From IMG/VR virus record IMGVR_UViG_3300042695_000876, positions 1 through 54,248 of that record: a stretch of DNA of 54,248 nucleotides. One strand, 5' to 3'. Made by a program: the position numbers and the translations under genes. This document shows, in pieces, positions 37,565-45,134 of this stretch (position 1 is the stretch's first letter; every line of letters begins with the position of its first letter). The notes below the pieces were generated by a model. That model did no database searches, had not been told where the DNA came from, and saw only the letters and a program-made list of their open reading frames with translations. Source of the stretch: a virus.

Positions 37565-37809
37565 AATTTCCTGATGTAAATGATCTCTCAAAAGATGACG
37601 AGAATCAAATTCTATCACTTGCCGAAAAGATCAAAAATCGTAGACTAACCGAAAAGCAATTTGAAAGCTTTCAGTCTAGCAAGAATATTAGTATTCGTTG
37701 GGATGCTAGTTTTAAAGATTTTGGCTTTAGCTATTGCAATGTTACAGTTACTCCAGAAGAAGTTGAACACATTGTAAGAGAAAAATTAAACTTTAAGGTA
37801 AAAGAATGA
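37561..37809 (+). CDS. Hypothetical early protein
   Basis: 82 residues, helical start (DENQILSLAEKIKNRRLTEK) and a beta end (ISIRWDASFKDFGFSYCNVT). No family recognised. Coupled by ATGA to SLOG and to the next small gene. Confidence 0.5.
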   Translation: MKFPDVNDLSKDDENQILSLAEKIKNRRLTEKQFESFQSSKNISIRWDASFKDFGFSYCNVTVTPEEVEHIVREKLNFKVKE

Positions 37810-37982
37810 TTAACACAGCTGGTGTATATATTTTGATTTTGATTTTCCAACAACCGGCAAATGGTGTTGCAATGACAACGCATGAGTTTTCAAATTTTGA
37901 TTCATGCCAAGCCGCTATCACTCAACTTGAACCTGTCCATGGACTTGCTGCATATTGTATTGCAAAGGAAGTAAAAGAATGA
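37806..37982 (+). CDS. Small exported protein with two Cys
   Basis: 58 residues. A hydrophobic N-terminus (INTAGVYILILIFQQPANG) could be a signal peptide or anchor. Mature part: HEFSNFDSCQAAITQLEPV and AAYCIAKEVKE. The F-x-S/N-x-x-x-C ... C spacing recalls the 25571 protein, suggesting a small periplasmic family with one disulfide. Coupled by ATGA to the next gene. Confidence 0.55.
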   Translation: MINTAGVYILILIFQQPANGVAMTTHEFSNFDSCQAAITQLEPVHGLAAYCIAKEVKE

Positions 37983-38437
37983 ATATTTGGATTGATTGCG
38001 AATTCAATGAGTTTGGCGGTGACCTCATCTCTATGGCTCTCGTTGCTGATGACGGGCAAGAGTTCTATGAGGTGTTGAACCTTGAAAAGGAAGAGAAATA
38101 CGGTTCTTGGGTGTTTGCTAATGTTGTACCTTGGTTGAATAAAGATCCGATCGACAAACAAGTATTCCAAGCAAAACTCTGGGCATTCATTAATCAATGG
38201 GATGATGTTCATATCATTGCAGACTGGCCAGATGATATTAAGTATTTCTGTATGTATCTCATCACTGCGCCTGGAATGTGCATTGGAACACCTATGAACA
38301 CGACTATGCAGATTGATAGAACTTTGAATACCGAGTCGAGTGCTATTCTGCATAACGCTTTAGAAGATGCTCGTGCTATTCGTCGTAGTTGGTACAAGTG
38401 GAGAAACGAAATGTTTGGATACGGAGTAACAGAATGA
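37979..38437 (+). CDS. DEDD-type 3'-5' exoribonuclease-like protein (Rv2179c family)
   Basis: 152 residues from ATG 37979. IWIDCEFNEFGGDLISMALV gives the first D-x-E; HIIADWPDDIKYFC provides the second Asp; HNALEDARAIRRSW provides the final H-x4-D of DEDDh nucleases. Matches the phage/bacterial exoribonuclease family typified by Mycobacterium Rv2179c. Likely degrades RNA or processes ends early in infection. Confidence 0.8.
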   Translation: MNIWIDCEFNEFGGDLISMALVADDGQEFYEVLNLEKEEKYGSWVFANVVPWLNKDPIDKQVFQAKLWAFINQWDDVHIIADWPDDIKYFCMYLITAPGMCIGTPMNTTMQIDRTLNTESSAILHNALEDARAIRRSWYKWRNEMFGYGVTE

Positions 38438-38730
38438 GCGAACCCGTAATTCTTGAGTATAAAACTCTAGAAGAAGCTGTTGCTGCAGCCGACTATTGGC
38501 GCGATAAGGCACAAAAGCTTGAAAAAGCTCTTGAGCTCTACGAACGCGAGAGGGCAAGATTTCGTCATACTCATCCTGAAATCACTGGTGCATATTTTCT
38601 AGCTGGTGGTCATGGACTCAAAGATCATAACATGCTCCCTCAATTTGTTGAGATCTGCCCTGCATACGGCTGCGCGTGGGTCAGCATTTATGAAGATACT
38701 GGAAGAACAATTAGCTATGAGGGCTCATAA
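38434..38730 (+). CDS. Hypothetical early protein with coiled-coil start
   Basis: 98 residues from ATG 38434. Helix EEAVAAADYWRDKAQKLEKA, then HPEITGAYFLAGGHGLKDHN, MLPQFVEICPAYGCAWVSIY. The C-terminal alpha/beta part may be a small domain; no family recognised. Confidence 0.55.
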   Translation: MSEPVILEYKTLEEAVAAADYWRDKAQKLEKALELYERERARFRHTHPEITGAYFLAGGHGLKDHNMLPQFVEICPAYGCAWVSIYEDTGRTISYEGS

Positions 38731-39071
38731 TGGTACCTGAAAAACCAGCAACTGGAATTCTAAAGCAAGGCGATTATGGCGATGCTATGTTCTATTATGT
38801 TCAATGCGATTGTAGTGATCCAGACTGTGCTCATACCCTTGAAGTAGAAGCTGACGATATGCACGTTCAAGTTCACATATATAATACAGTACATACAAAA
38901 TGGTGGGAGAAAAATCGCTGGAAACAAATCTGGCAACTGCTCACTAAAGGTTATGCTGAGATGCAAACCACGCTTGTACTGAATGAACAAACTGCTTTAA
39001 ATTATGCTGATACTCTTGTATCTGCTATGGATGATGTAAAGGAATTCCGCGCCAATGCAAAAGACAAATAA
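38730..39071 (+). CDS. Conserved phage protein with CxCxxxxC
   Basis: 113 residues. YYVQCDCSDPDCAHTLEVEA has C-x-C-x4-C-x-H, a likely small metal site; VQVHIYNTVHTKWWEKNRWK follows, with a helical C-terminus containing LNEQTALNYADTL. Resembles small proteins in other phages. Overlaps clpP by 17 bases. Confidence 0.6.
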   Translation: MVPEKPATGILKQGDYGDAMFYYVQCDCSDPDCAHTLEVEADDMHVQVHIYNTVHTKWWEKNRWKQIWQLLTKGYAEMQTTLVLNEQTALNYADTLVSAMDDVKEFRANAKDK

Positions 39072-39678
39072 AAACGTTGATCTTCTAGATCTTTTTAAAA
39101 CTCCGCATAAACAAAGCGAGCGTTACACCAGCAAGACAGCTGTAAATATTCATGAGTTCTATCTGTGCGGAACTATCGAGTCTGCAGAAGAATACATTGA
39201 ATGGTTCGATCTTATTCGAAATTCTAGTCAAAACGACATTATTAAAATTCATATCAACTCGTATGGCGGCGATCTTTTTACCGCAATTCAATTCCTTCGA
39301 GTATTGACAGAAACACAAGGTAGTGTTATTATATCTGTAGAAGGTGCTTGTATGAGCGCCGCGACTATTATTCTCATGTGTGGTCACCAGTTCGAGGTAT
39401 CTGAACACTCGATGTTCATGTTCCATAACTATTCAAGTGGTGTAATTGGTAAAGGTGGCGAGATGTTTGACCAACTTAAGCATGAGCGCGTTTGGTCTGA
39501 AAAGCTGCATCGCGACATCTATGCTGACTTCCTCACAGAAAAAGAAATCACTTCTATTCTTGAGAACAAAGATATCTGGATGGATGGTGACGAAGTTGTT
39601 AAGCGCCTGAAGAAGAAAGTCAAGAAGCAGGAAAAAGAAGAGAAAGCAGAGAAAGCTGATGACAAGCAAGCAGAATGA
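39055..39678 (+). CDS. clpP: ClpP-family serine protease
   Basis: 207 residues. FYLCGTIESAEEYIEWFDLI, IHINSYGGDLFTAIQFLRVL (the G-G oxyanion region), GACMSAATIILMCG with nucleophile Ser101, MFMFHNYSSG with His124, and Asp173 (LENKDIWMDGDEV) complete the triad. The C-terminal Lys/Glu tail is unusual. It may form the proteolytic chamber with the host Clp ATPase or replace host ClpP. In T4-like marine phages ClpP is thought to act early or in head maturation. Expressed here among early genes. Confidence 0.87.
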   Translation: MQKTNKNVDLLDLFKTPHKQSERYTSKTAVNIHEFYLCGTIESAEEYIEWFDLIRNSSQNDIIKIHINSYGGDLFTAIQFLRVLTETQGSVIISVEGACMSAATIILMCGHQFEVSEHSMFMFHNYSSGVIGKGGEMFDQLKHERVWSEKLHRDIYADFLTEKEITSILENKDIWMDGDEVVKRLKKKVKKQEKEEKAEKADDKQAE

Positions 39679-40021
39679 TTATAAAGAACTTCCATGCCGT
39701 CGTTGTGGACGAGTATGGAAGTGGGCATTCGATAAAAAGACAGAGCCATGCTGCCCAGAAGGATATGGTTGTGCGGTTGAAGGACCGTCTACCCGTGAAC
39801 TATTTGATGAAGTAATTCGACGTTTGGATGTTATTGAAATGAAAATTCGTAGTATACCCCCTGTTTATCCTACACCTTCTTTAGAGATGAACGAAAATAT
39901 GCGAGAGTGCTCTAAGTGTGGCATGGTATGGAAAGGTGTTATGGGATACGTCTGCTCAAATACACAGTGCCCTGTTCAACCTAAGGTTAGTTGGCAATCA
40001 CACAATACTAGTTCTAAATAA
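39659..40021 (+). CDS. Double zinc-ribbon-like protein
   Basis: 120 residues. Two Cys clusters: LPCRRCGRVWKW ... EPCCPEGYGC near the start and RECSKCGMVWKGVMGYVCSN ... QCPV near the end; each can give a four-Cys zinc site. A helix links them (STRELFDEVIRRLDVIEMKI). Possibly nucleic-acid binding. Overlaps clpP by 20 bases. Confidence 0.65.
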   Translation: MTSKQNDYKELPCRRCGRVWKWAFDKKTEPCCPEGYGCAVEGPSTRELFDEVIRRLDVIEMKIRSIPPVYPTPSLEMNENMRECSKCGMVWKGVMGYVCSNTQCPVQPKVSWQSHNTSSK

Positions 40022-40030
40022 GGAATAAAA

Positions 40031-40762
40031 ATGAAAGTACGTATAGGACCTTACAAAGACTGGTTCGGCCCGTATCAACTGGCTCAAAAAATCCTGTTTT
40101 GGGTTCCCAAAGAAAAAGATGAATACGGGTTTCCGCATACTGCTGACTGTGTTCATCGTTTTGGCGAATGGCTTGCTCACGGTAGCATTCTTCCAGAACC
40201 TGAAGTAGGGGAAGAAAATTCGTGGGGTGACGATCGTCCTAATACTTGGATCTATAAGCTTTTGCTTTGGATCGAGCAGAAGAAAAAGCGTAAAATTCAT
40301 GTTCATATCGACCGTTGGGATACTTGGAACATGGAAACTACTCTTGGTTACATTGTTCGACCTATGCTCAAGCAACTTAAAGAAAAGAAGCATGGTGCTC
40401 CAGATGTAGATGCTGAAGACGTTCCTGAGCATATGCGTCCGAGTGAAACCGATCTTAAAGCTTACAGTAGAGAGGGTACAACTGACGATCTGTTCTTTGA
40501 ACGTTGGGATTGGATCATGGATGAAATGATCTTTGCGTTTGAAAGTCTAGATGGTGGTGCTAACCAAGATTGGGAAGATCGGTTCACTACTGGTGAGTAT
40601 GACTTTCGCTTTAAAAAAATCGACGAAAAAGGCACCAGCGAAATGGTTCGTGGTCCTAAACACACCGCTGAAACAGATTGGGAAGGTCGCAAAGCATACG
40701 CTGCACGTATCCAAAACGGCTTCCGTCTTTTCGGTAAATATTACCAGAATTTGTGGGATTAA
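40031..40762 (+). CDS. Conserved T4-like marine phage protein
   Basis: 243 residues. RIGPYKDWFGPYQLAQKILF, KIHVHIDRWDTWNMETTLGY, FFERWDWIMDEMIFAFESLD and a C-terminal IQNGFRLFGKYYQNLW are conserved across T4-like marine phages. Rich in Trp and acidic residues; no known fold or function. RBS AAGGAA. Confidence 0.7.
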   Translation: MKVRIGPYKDWFGPYQLAQKILFWVPKEKDEYGFPHTADCVHRFGEWLAHGSILPEPEVGEENSWGDDRPNTWIYKLLLWIEQKKKRKIHVHIDRWDTWNMETTLGYIVRPMLKQLKEKKHGAPDVDAEDVPEHMRPSETDLKAYSREGTTDDLFFERWDWIMDEMIFAFESLDGGANQDWEDRFTTGEYDFRFKKIDEKGTSEMVRGPKHTAETDWEGRKAYAARIQNGFRLFGKYYQNLWD

Positions 40763-40764
40763 AC

Positions 40765-41001
40765 ATGTTTACAATTGAAACAGAATGGGATGAGCTTGGC
40801 ATTAGAATTCTAGATCAAACAGGCCAATATGAAGATGTAGAGTTTCTAATCTATGATGATGTAGTATACATCAGGCAATGGGATGAGGATCTAGAGCAGC
40901 ATTATATTATCACATTGTCCCCACAACAATTTGAAGAATTAACTTACGCTATGAATTTACCAGAAGGAGCGTATGTTGTTGACAGGAGACAGGAGAATTG
41001 A
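40765..41001 (+). CDS. Hypothetical early protein
   Basis: 78 residues from ATG 40765. Acidic beta-rich (FLIYDDVVYIRQWDEDLEQH, YIITLSPQQFEELTYAMNL). Its TGA overlaps the TTG start of glutaredoxin. No family recognised. Confidence 0.55.
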   Translation: MFTIETEWDELGIRILDQTGQYEDVEFLIYDDVVYIRQWDEDLEQHYIITLSPQQFEELTYAMNLPEGAYVVDRRQEN

Positions 41002-41252
41002 TTACTATTTACGGAACTAGTGTTTGTTCTTATTGTTTAAGAGCAAAGAACCTTGCAAAAAGATATGGTCTTGAACACGAATTCAAGAACATTGAGTTTG
41101 ATTATTTCAAAAAAGAACTTGATGGAAGAGTAGACTTTGAGTATAAGACTGTTCCACAAATTTGGTGGGACAATCGATACATTGGTGGTTATGACGATCT
41201 TTCAAAAGAAATAGAAAACACCATCGGCGGGTATGGTGAGGGAAAATTTTAG
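40998..41252 (+). CDS. Glutaredoxin with TTG start
   Basis: 84 residues. ITIYGTSVCSYCLRAKNLAK contains the C-x2-C redox motif (Cys10, Cys13), then the cis-Pro region KTVPQIWW and GGYDDLSKEI. Thiol-disulfide oxidoreductase that could re-reduce the C-terminal CxxC of the phage NrdA. The only start with room is TTG 40998, which overlaps the previous stop as TTGA, with AGGAG about 10 nt upstream; no ATG or GTG exists before the active site. Confidence 0.88.
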   Translation: MITIYGTSVCSYCLRAKNLAKRYGLEHEFKNIEFDYFKKELDGRVDFEYKTVPQIWWDNRYIGGYDDLSKEIENTIGGYGEGKF

Positions 41253-41279
41253 TTGACATTCGTTTAAACTTAGTATATT
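41253..41279 (+). promoter_or_regulatory. Early promoter
   Basis: TTGACA (41253-41258), short 15-bp spacer, TATATT (41274-41279). It overlaps the end of the glutaredoxin gene by one base or less. ATG 41305 follows with CGGAGGA. Confidence 0.65.
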
Positions 41280-41304
41280 GTGTAAATAATGACGGAGGAT
41301 ACGA

Positions 41305-41643
41305 ATGTCTATGCATATGATTCGCGGTGTGCAAGTCCATGGTAAATCTAAGATCAATCGTAAACCGGGTTGGAAACAACGCCAAGAGGAGCACGAAGCT
41401 TATCTTAGAAGTTTGGGTGTAACTGGTAAAAAGTCAGACTATCGCTATGAGATTCCTGATTACAAAACAGGCCCTCGAGTGACGAGTGACAAAGTTGCTG
41501 GTAATGGCACCAAAAAAGAAAGTATGCGATACACTGGTGATGAAATCATGGGTATTGTCGATACTCATAAATCAAATGCCATGCCTATCAGAAAAGATAA
41601 CAAGCAAGCAGCTGTTGATGCTGCGCAGATGAGAAGATCTTAA
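41305..41643 (+). CDS. Conserved basic phage protein
   Basis: 112 residues. VQVHGKSKINRKPGWKQRQE, HEAYLRSLGV, then a basic, probably disordered C-terminus (IVDTHKSNAMPIRKDNKQAA). The V-H-G-K-x-x-x-x-R-K-P-G-W motif is widespread in T4-like phages. Function unknown. Followed by a terminator. Confidence 0.65.
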   Translation: MSMHMIRGVQVHGKSKINRKPGWKQRQEEHEAYLRSLGVTGKKSDYRYEIPDYKTGPRVTSDKVAGNGTKKESMRYTGDEIMGIVDTHKSNAMPIRKDNKQAAVDAAQMRRS

Positions 41644-41664
41644 TCCGGAAAATCCGGACTATCA

Positions 41665-41672
41665 AATAAATA
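41665..41672 (+). promoter_or_regulatory. Late promoter variant AATAAATA overlapping a terminator stem
   Basis: One mismatch to the late consensus. A start about 6 nt downstream (near 41678) falls at the last base of the left arm of the following hairpin, so late mRNA would lack the stem that hides the RBS of the GIY-YIG gene. Distance to ATG: 27 nt. Confidence 0.55.
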
Positions 41673-41699
41673 CCTCTATTAACTTAGAGGTATTTTTTT
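41668..41699 (+). terminator. Intrinsic terminator that also sequesters the next RBS
   Basis: Perfect 11-bp stem AAATACCTCTA (41668-41678) / TAGAGGTATTT (41685-41695), 6-nt loop, T7 tail ending directly at ATG 41700. The only RBS for that ATG, GAGG (41687-41690), is in the right arm. Confidence 0.85.
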
Positions 41700-42116
41700 A
41701 TGTGGTTATACAATGGTGAAGAATTTACGAGCGAAATGATTGACAAATATGTTGGTTTTGTGTATATTATAACTGATCTATCAAATAGTAAAAAGTATGT
41801 AGGTAAAAAACTGTTTCAATCGAAGCGCAAGCTTGCTCCTCTCAAGGGTAAGACTCGCAAGAGAACGAAAATACTAGAGTCTGATTGGATGAACTATTAT
41901 GGCTCATCTGAAGAGGTTAAGCAGTTGGTCGAAGAAAGAGGAGCTGAGAACTTTAAGAGAGAGATATTACATCTTTGTGATACGAGAGGCATAATGTCTT
42001 ACCTTGAAGCTAAAGAACAGTTTGATAGAAATGTGTTACTTGACGATAGTTACTACAATGGAATCATTCAGTGTAAAATACACAGAAGTCATGTAAAAGG
42101 TTTAAAAAACAGTTGA
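41700..42116 (+). CDS. GIY-YIG endonuclease
   Basis: 138 residues. GFVYIITDLSNSKKYVGKKL is the GIY-YIG core (G-F-V-Y and Y-V-G with a 10-residue linker); the conserved Arg/Glu region follows (RTKILESDWMNYYGSS, DRNVLLDDSYYNG). No DNA-binding tail, unlike I-TevI; similar short forms occur throughout T4-like marine phages. ATG 41700 sits flush against a terminator whose right arm holds the RBS, so early expression should be blocked. Stop codon is inside the next TTGACA. Confidence 0.78.
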   Translation: MWLYNGEEFTSEMIDKYVGFVYIITDLSNSKKYVGKKLFQSKRKLAPLKGKTRKRTKILESDWMNYYGSSEEVKQLVEERGAENFKREILHLCDTRGIMSYLEAKEQFDRNVLLDDSYYNGIIQCKIHRSHVKGLKNS

Positions 42117-42140
42117 CATTTTTTCTGGTTGTATTATATT
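42113..42140 (+). promoter_or_regulatory. Early promoter
   Basis: TTGACA (42113-42118), TTTTTTCTGG-type 16-bp spacer, TATATT (42135-42140). Only a weak ATAT dyad follows. ATG 42181 with AAAGGAGA. Confidence 0.75.
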
Positions 42141-42180
42141 GGCTATATGCAACGATTCTGTGGCAAAGGAGATAAAGACT

Positions 42181-42408
42181 ATGATTATTCAGCGTAAAAG
42201 TATTCTTACTGGTGTTGTTCGTACTCGAGATATTCCCGTGAACCCTGAAGACATGGCTCTTTGGTCGGGTGGCTTTGTCTCGCTTCAAGAAGCTATGCCG
42301 TACCTTAATAACAACGACCGTGAATTCATTCTCACTGGTATCACCTCAGAAGAATGGTCAAAAGCTTTTGCGGAGCAGCTAGAAGAGATCGTAGCAGATA
42401 CACTATGA
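42181..42408 (+). CDS. Conserved small phage protein
   Basis: 75 residues from ATG 42181 (strong RBS). ILTGVVRTRDIPVNPEDMAL, WSGGFVSLQEAMPYLNNNDR, EFILTGITSEEW. The V-T-R-x-D-I-x-V-x-P-E and I-Q-xA-x-P-x-L-x-x-x-x-R-E-F-I-x-S-G patterns are common in small phage proteins. Unknown function. Confidence 0.65.
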   Translation: MIIQRKSILTGVVRTRDIPVNPEDMALWSGGFVSLQEAMPYLNNNDREFILTGITSEEWSKAFAEQLEEIVADTL

Positions 42409-43049
42409 TTATACTCTTTAACGGCCCTCCAGGCACAGGGAAAGATGCTGCAGCTGATTTCTTTAAAGAAAAAGGCTTCAAGCATCTTTCCTTTAAATAC
42501 CAACTTTTCAGAGAAACGATCTCGTTCTTTGCTGTTGATGAAAAATGGTTCATGGATGGATACAAGGATCGCCTCATTAAAGAACAACCAGAAGAACTTC
42601 TCGAGGGAATGTCTCGCAGAGAAGCTATGATTTATGTTTCAGAAGAAATTACAAAGCCGGCCTTTGGCGAAGATATTTTCGGAAAACAAGTCGCAGATGA
42701 AATAGATATCACGAGAGACTATTGTATCTCAGACGGCGGCTTTATTGATGAACTTATACCAGTTATAAATAAAGTTGGTTCCGAAAACTTCGTACTAGTT
42801 CAGTTGACGCGCGAAGGCCACGATTATTCTTCAGATTCAAGACGCTATCTAGATGGTAATCTATATGTAGAATTTGTGAATTCACACAATACTCCCATCG
42901 AAAAGAAGTACGTCTTACCACACAAGTTTGAAGTAAAGATGTACAGAATTCATAACAATGGAACTCTCGGAGCCTTTTACGAAGTACTTAAAGATATTTA
43001 CGAAAAGGAAGTACATGAAACAAGAAAACAAAGAGAAGCGTGTACATAG
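42405..43049 (+). CDS. Deoxynucleoside monophosphate kinase-like protein (T4 gp1 type)
   Basis: 214 residues from ATG 42405. Walker A NGPPGTGKDAAADFFKEKG, with Lys-Asp in place of Lys-Ser/Thr as in T4 gp1 and related dNMP kinases. SRREAMIYVSEEITKPAFGE and YCISDGGFIDELIPVINKVG (acceptor side) follow. It would phosphorylate dNMPs for DNA synthesis and fits ThyX/NrdAB. An adenylate-kinase-like enzyme of other specificity is the alternative. Confidence 0.78.
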   Translation: MIILFNGPPGTGKDAAADFFKEKGFKHLSFKYQLFRETISFFAVDEKWFMDGYKDRLIKEQPEELLEGMSRREAMIYVSEEITKPAFGEDIFGKQVADEIDITRDYCISDGGFIDELIPVINKVGSENFVLVQLTREGHDYSSDSRRYLDGNLYVEFVNSHNTPIEKKYVLPHKFEVKMYRIHNNGTLGAFYEVLKDIYEKEVHETRKQREACT

Positions 43050-43236
43050 GATATTTTACGAAAATCCGTATGATATAGAAACTTTTTTCGAAGGTCTTAC
43101 CATAGCAAGCAAAAATAATAAAGAATTACAGTTTGTAGATAGATTTATAACTCAATTACGATTAGACCCGACACAAGAAGTTGCAAGTATAACATTCAAC
43201 ATTCTTCGAGATTTTGAAATAATTAAATATAATTAA
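43015..43236 (+). CDS. Small hypothetical protein
   Basis: 73 residues from ATG 43015 (AAAAGGAAG upstream), overlapping the kinase by 35 bases. NPYDIETFFEGLTIASKNNK and FVDRFITQLRLDPTQEVASI: helical. No family recognised. Confidence 0.5.
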   Translation: MKQENKEKRVHRIFYENPYDIETFFEGLTIASKNNKELQFVDRFITQLRLDPTQEVASITFNILRDFEIIKYN

Positions 43237-43257
43237 ATTTGAAAAGGAGCTTACATT

Positions 43258-43533
43258 ATGGCTAAAAAAGGTGGAAAATCTAAAGGCTTCATCAGCAAGG
43301 GCATTCATAGCAATGTTTCGAGCGGTACTCTTAACGCAGTTCGAGCTGAGAGAAGTGAAGCAGATAACGCGCTTAACAAGCAAAAAGCATGGCTTGATGG
43401 TTCGAACCCTTGGGTTACCATCGACAATCCCAACAAAGAACAAACCAATAAGCGCAAGATTCGTGTTCGCATGAACGATCTTCGCGGTGGTTCTGCTAAA
43501 GATCTTGAAAAACGCGCATACGTAATGAAATAA
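43258..43533 (+). CDS. Conserved basic phage protein
   Basis: 91 residues. KKGGKSKGFISKGIHSNVSS, NPWVTIDNPNKEQTNKRKIR, VRMNDLRGGSAKDLEKR. Basic and probably partly disordered; similar proteins occur in many T4-like phages. RBS AAAGGAG. Function unknown; nucleic-acid binding is possible from charge alone. Confidence 0.6.
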   Translation: MAKKGGKSKGFISKGIHSNVSSGTLNAVRAERSEADNALNKQKAWLDGSNPWVTIDNPNKEQTNKRKIRVRMNDLRGGSAKDLEKRAYVMK

Positions 43534-43547
43534 GAGGATTTTAGATT

Positions 43548-43817
43548 ATGGAAGCCCAGTGGAATAAAGAAGCGCTCTTAGAGGCTTTGCACGACGGTAT
43601 TTGTGAAGTTACATTTACTAAAAAGAACGGCGAAGAGCGAGTAATGGCTTGCACGCTCAACGAAGGATTTCTTCCTACACAAATAGACATTGAAGAGGCT
43701 ATTCAAAAGAAGAAGCCTAACCCTGAAGTGCTCGCTGTTTGGGATACTGATGTTGGTGGATGGAGATCTTTCCGTTGGGATTCGCTTAAAGATTTTAAGA
43801 AGGAGATTAATCTGTGA
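43548..43817 (+). CDS. Conserved phage SH3-like small protein
   Basis: 89 residues. ALHDGICEVTFTKKNGEERV, MACTLNEGFLPTQ and VLAVWDTDVGGWRSFRWDSL: a small beta-barrel pattern with the W-D-x-x-x-x-G-W-R-S-F-R motif found in many phages. Function unknown. GTG start of the next gene overlaps its stop. Confidence 0.65.
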   Translation: MEAQWNKEALLEALHDGICEVTFTKKNGEERVMACTLNEGFLPTQIDIEEAIQKKKPNPEVLAVWDTDVGGWRSFRWDSLKDFKKEINL

Positions 43818-44764
43818 GTTGTATCTACAAAGGTGAAGTCGTAGAGACTGAGTTGTCTAAGAACTCAAAAGGTGGCACAGAAATGATGCGCCAACGTCTT
43901 ATCGACAATGTTGATAAAGAGCTATTGAAAGGCTATGCCATTCACCTTTCTCGTCCTCGTCAGATCTATGACGATGTAAAGAATATCCTGTGGTGCCATG
44001 ACCTTGCAGGCGATCCCGAAAACAAAATTCTTATGAACGACGGTTGGAAGAAGTTCGATCATTTTGTTTTCGTTACCGCATGGCAGCGTGATCAGTATAT
44101 CACTTACTTTGGTCTTCCTTACTCTAAGTGTTCTGTAATTCGTAACGCGATCGAGAAGCGTTATGAGCCAAAGAAGAAAAATACTGACACTATTCGTTTC
44201 ATCTATCATACGACACCTCATCGTGGATTAGAGCTTCTGTATCCTATCTTTGATGCTCTGTCTCAGGAATATAGCAACATTCATCTTGATGTGTATTCTT
44301 CATTTGCGATCTATGGCTGGCCTCAAAGGGATAATCCTTATACAGACTTGTTTGAGAAGATTCATAATCATCCCCAGATGACTTATCATGGATCTGTTTC
44401 AAACGAAGAAGTTCTGAAAGCTCTTGATAATGCTCACGTATTTCTTTATCCAAACATTTGGCTAGAGACTTCTTGTATTGCTTTGATTGAAGCTATTAGA
44501 AGTCAGGTTCTTTGCATCCATCCGAATCACGGTGCTCTTACGGAAACTGCAGGACAGGCTACAGTAGTATATGACTTTAATGAAGATCCTACGACTCATG
44601 CAAACATCGCGTATGCAATTGCAAAGGGTGTGATCGAGCATCAAAATGCTGATCCTAACTTCTTCGATAGGTTCACTGTGTCAGACCGCTTTGGTCTTGT
44701 AGCAAATGATATAAATACTTTTAGTAGCATGTGGACAAAGTTGCTTAGAGAAAAGTATGAATAA
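43814..44764 (+). CDS. Family 4-like glycosyltransferase (GT-B)
   Basis: 316 residues from GTG 43814. KGGTEMMRQRLIDNVDKEL at the N-terminus (donor-loop Gly-Gly), WCHDLAGDPENKILM, SVIRNAIEKRYEP, then IYHTTPHRGLELLYPIFDAL and the C-terminal NAHVFLYPNIWLETSCIALI with the E-x7-E nucleotide-sugar motif (ETSCIALIEA). Retaining GT-B fold. The only glycosyltransferase in the early region. Acceptor unknown. Confidence 0.85.
   Translation: MSCIYKGEVVETELSKNSKGGTEMMRQRLIDNVDKELLKGYAIHLSRPRQIYDDVKNILWCHDLAGDPENKILMNDGWKKFDHFVFVTAWQRDQYITYFGLPYSKCSVIRNAIEKRYEPKKKNTDTIRFIYHTTPHRGLELLYPIFDALSQEYSNIHLDVYSSFAIYGWPQRDNPYTDLFEKIHNHPQMTYHGSVSNEEVLKALDNAHVFLYPNIWLETSCIALIEAIRSQVLCIHPNHGALTETAGQATVVYDFNEDPTTHANIAYAIAKGVIEHQNADPNFFDRFTVSDRFGLVANDINTFSSMWTKLLREKYE
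44710..44717 (+). promoter_or_regulatory. Possible late promoter TATAAATA inside a gene
   Basis: Exact octamer followed by CTTTT, 39 nt before ATG 44757, but inside the glycosyltransferase coding sequence. The distance suits the other late promoters; chance in AT-rich coding DNA is a fair alternative. Confidence 0.35.
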
Positions 44765-45098
44765 CATCATTGACTTCGCAAAATTTAAAAACGACCTTGA
44801 TTCTCTAGAAGAAATTGAAGAAGATACTGAAGAAGTAATTCCTTCTGATATGTTAGTAGAAAGAATCTGGGCTAACGCTTTGCGGGAGCTTGAAAGGTCT
44901 GGTTGTAAACTTTCAAAAGATACACGTTTGTACTTTCCAGCTATGGTTCTCGTATTAGAATCTATTAGATCTTTACATATGCTATCTAATGGAGAAGAAC
45001 ATGCTCTACAAGATTTTGCGCGAGAAGCTCTAGATCAATATGATCTAGAACATCTTTTTGATGAAATACCAGTTGACATTGATGAGGATATGGATTAA
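44757..45098 (+). CDS. Acidic conserved-looking phage protein
   Basis: 113 residues. IIDFAKFKNDLDSLEEIEED, then a helical domain (SDMLVERIWANALRELERSG; AMVLVLESIRSLHMLSNGEE) and an acidic end. Similar to small proteins next to RNase H genes in T4-like marine phages. No function known. Confidence 0.6.
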   Translation: MNNIIDFAKFKNDLDSLEEIEEDTEEVIPSDMLVERIWANALRELERSGCKLSKDTRLYFPAMVLVLESIRSLHMLSNGEEHALQDFAREALDQYDLEHLFDEIPVDIDEDMD

Positions 45099-45134
45099 TA
45101 TTAATTCATAAATTAACTGTAACATGAGAAAATT

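Noticed and set aside
41644-41660. Direct repeat ATCCGGAAAATCCGGA before the terminator at 41668
   Set aside because: Only two 6-base copies; also reads as a TCCGGA palindrome pair, but no further copies were seen, so not called an array or operator.
42774-42781. Exact TATAAATA inside the dNMP kinase gene
   Set aside because: Mid-gene, not followed by a start codon at the usual 27-60 nt; encodes V-I-N-K in frame; judged chance.
44908-45130. TTAAT/ATTAA inverted repeat after the acidic protein gene as a terminator
   Set aside because: Five A-T pairs only, no T-run; not credible.
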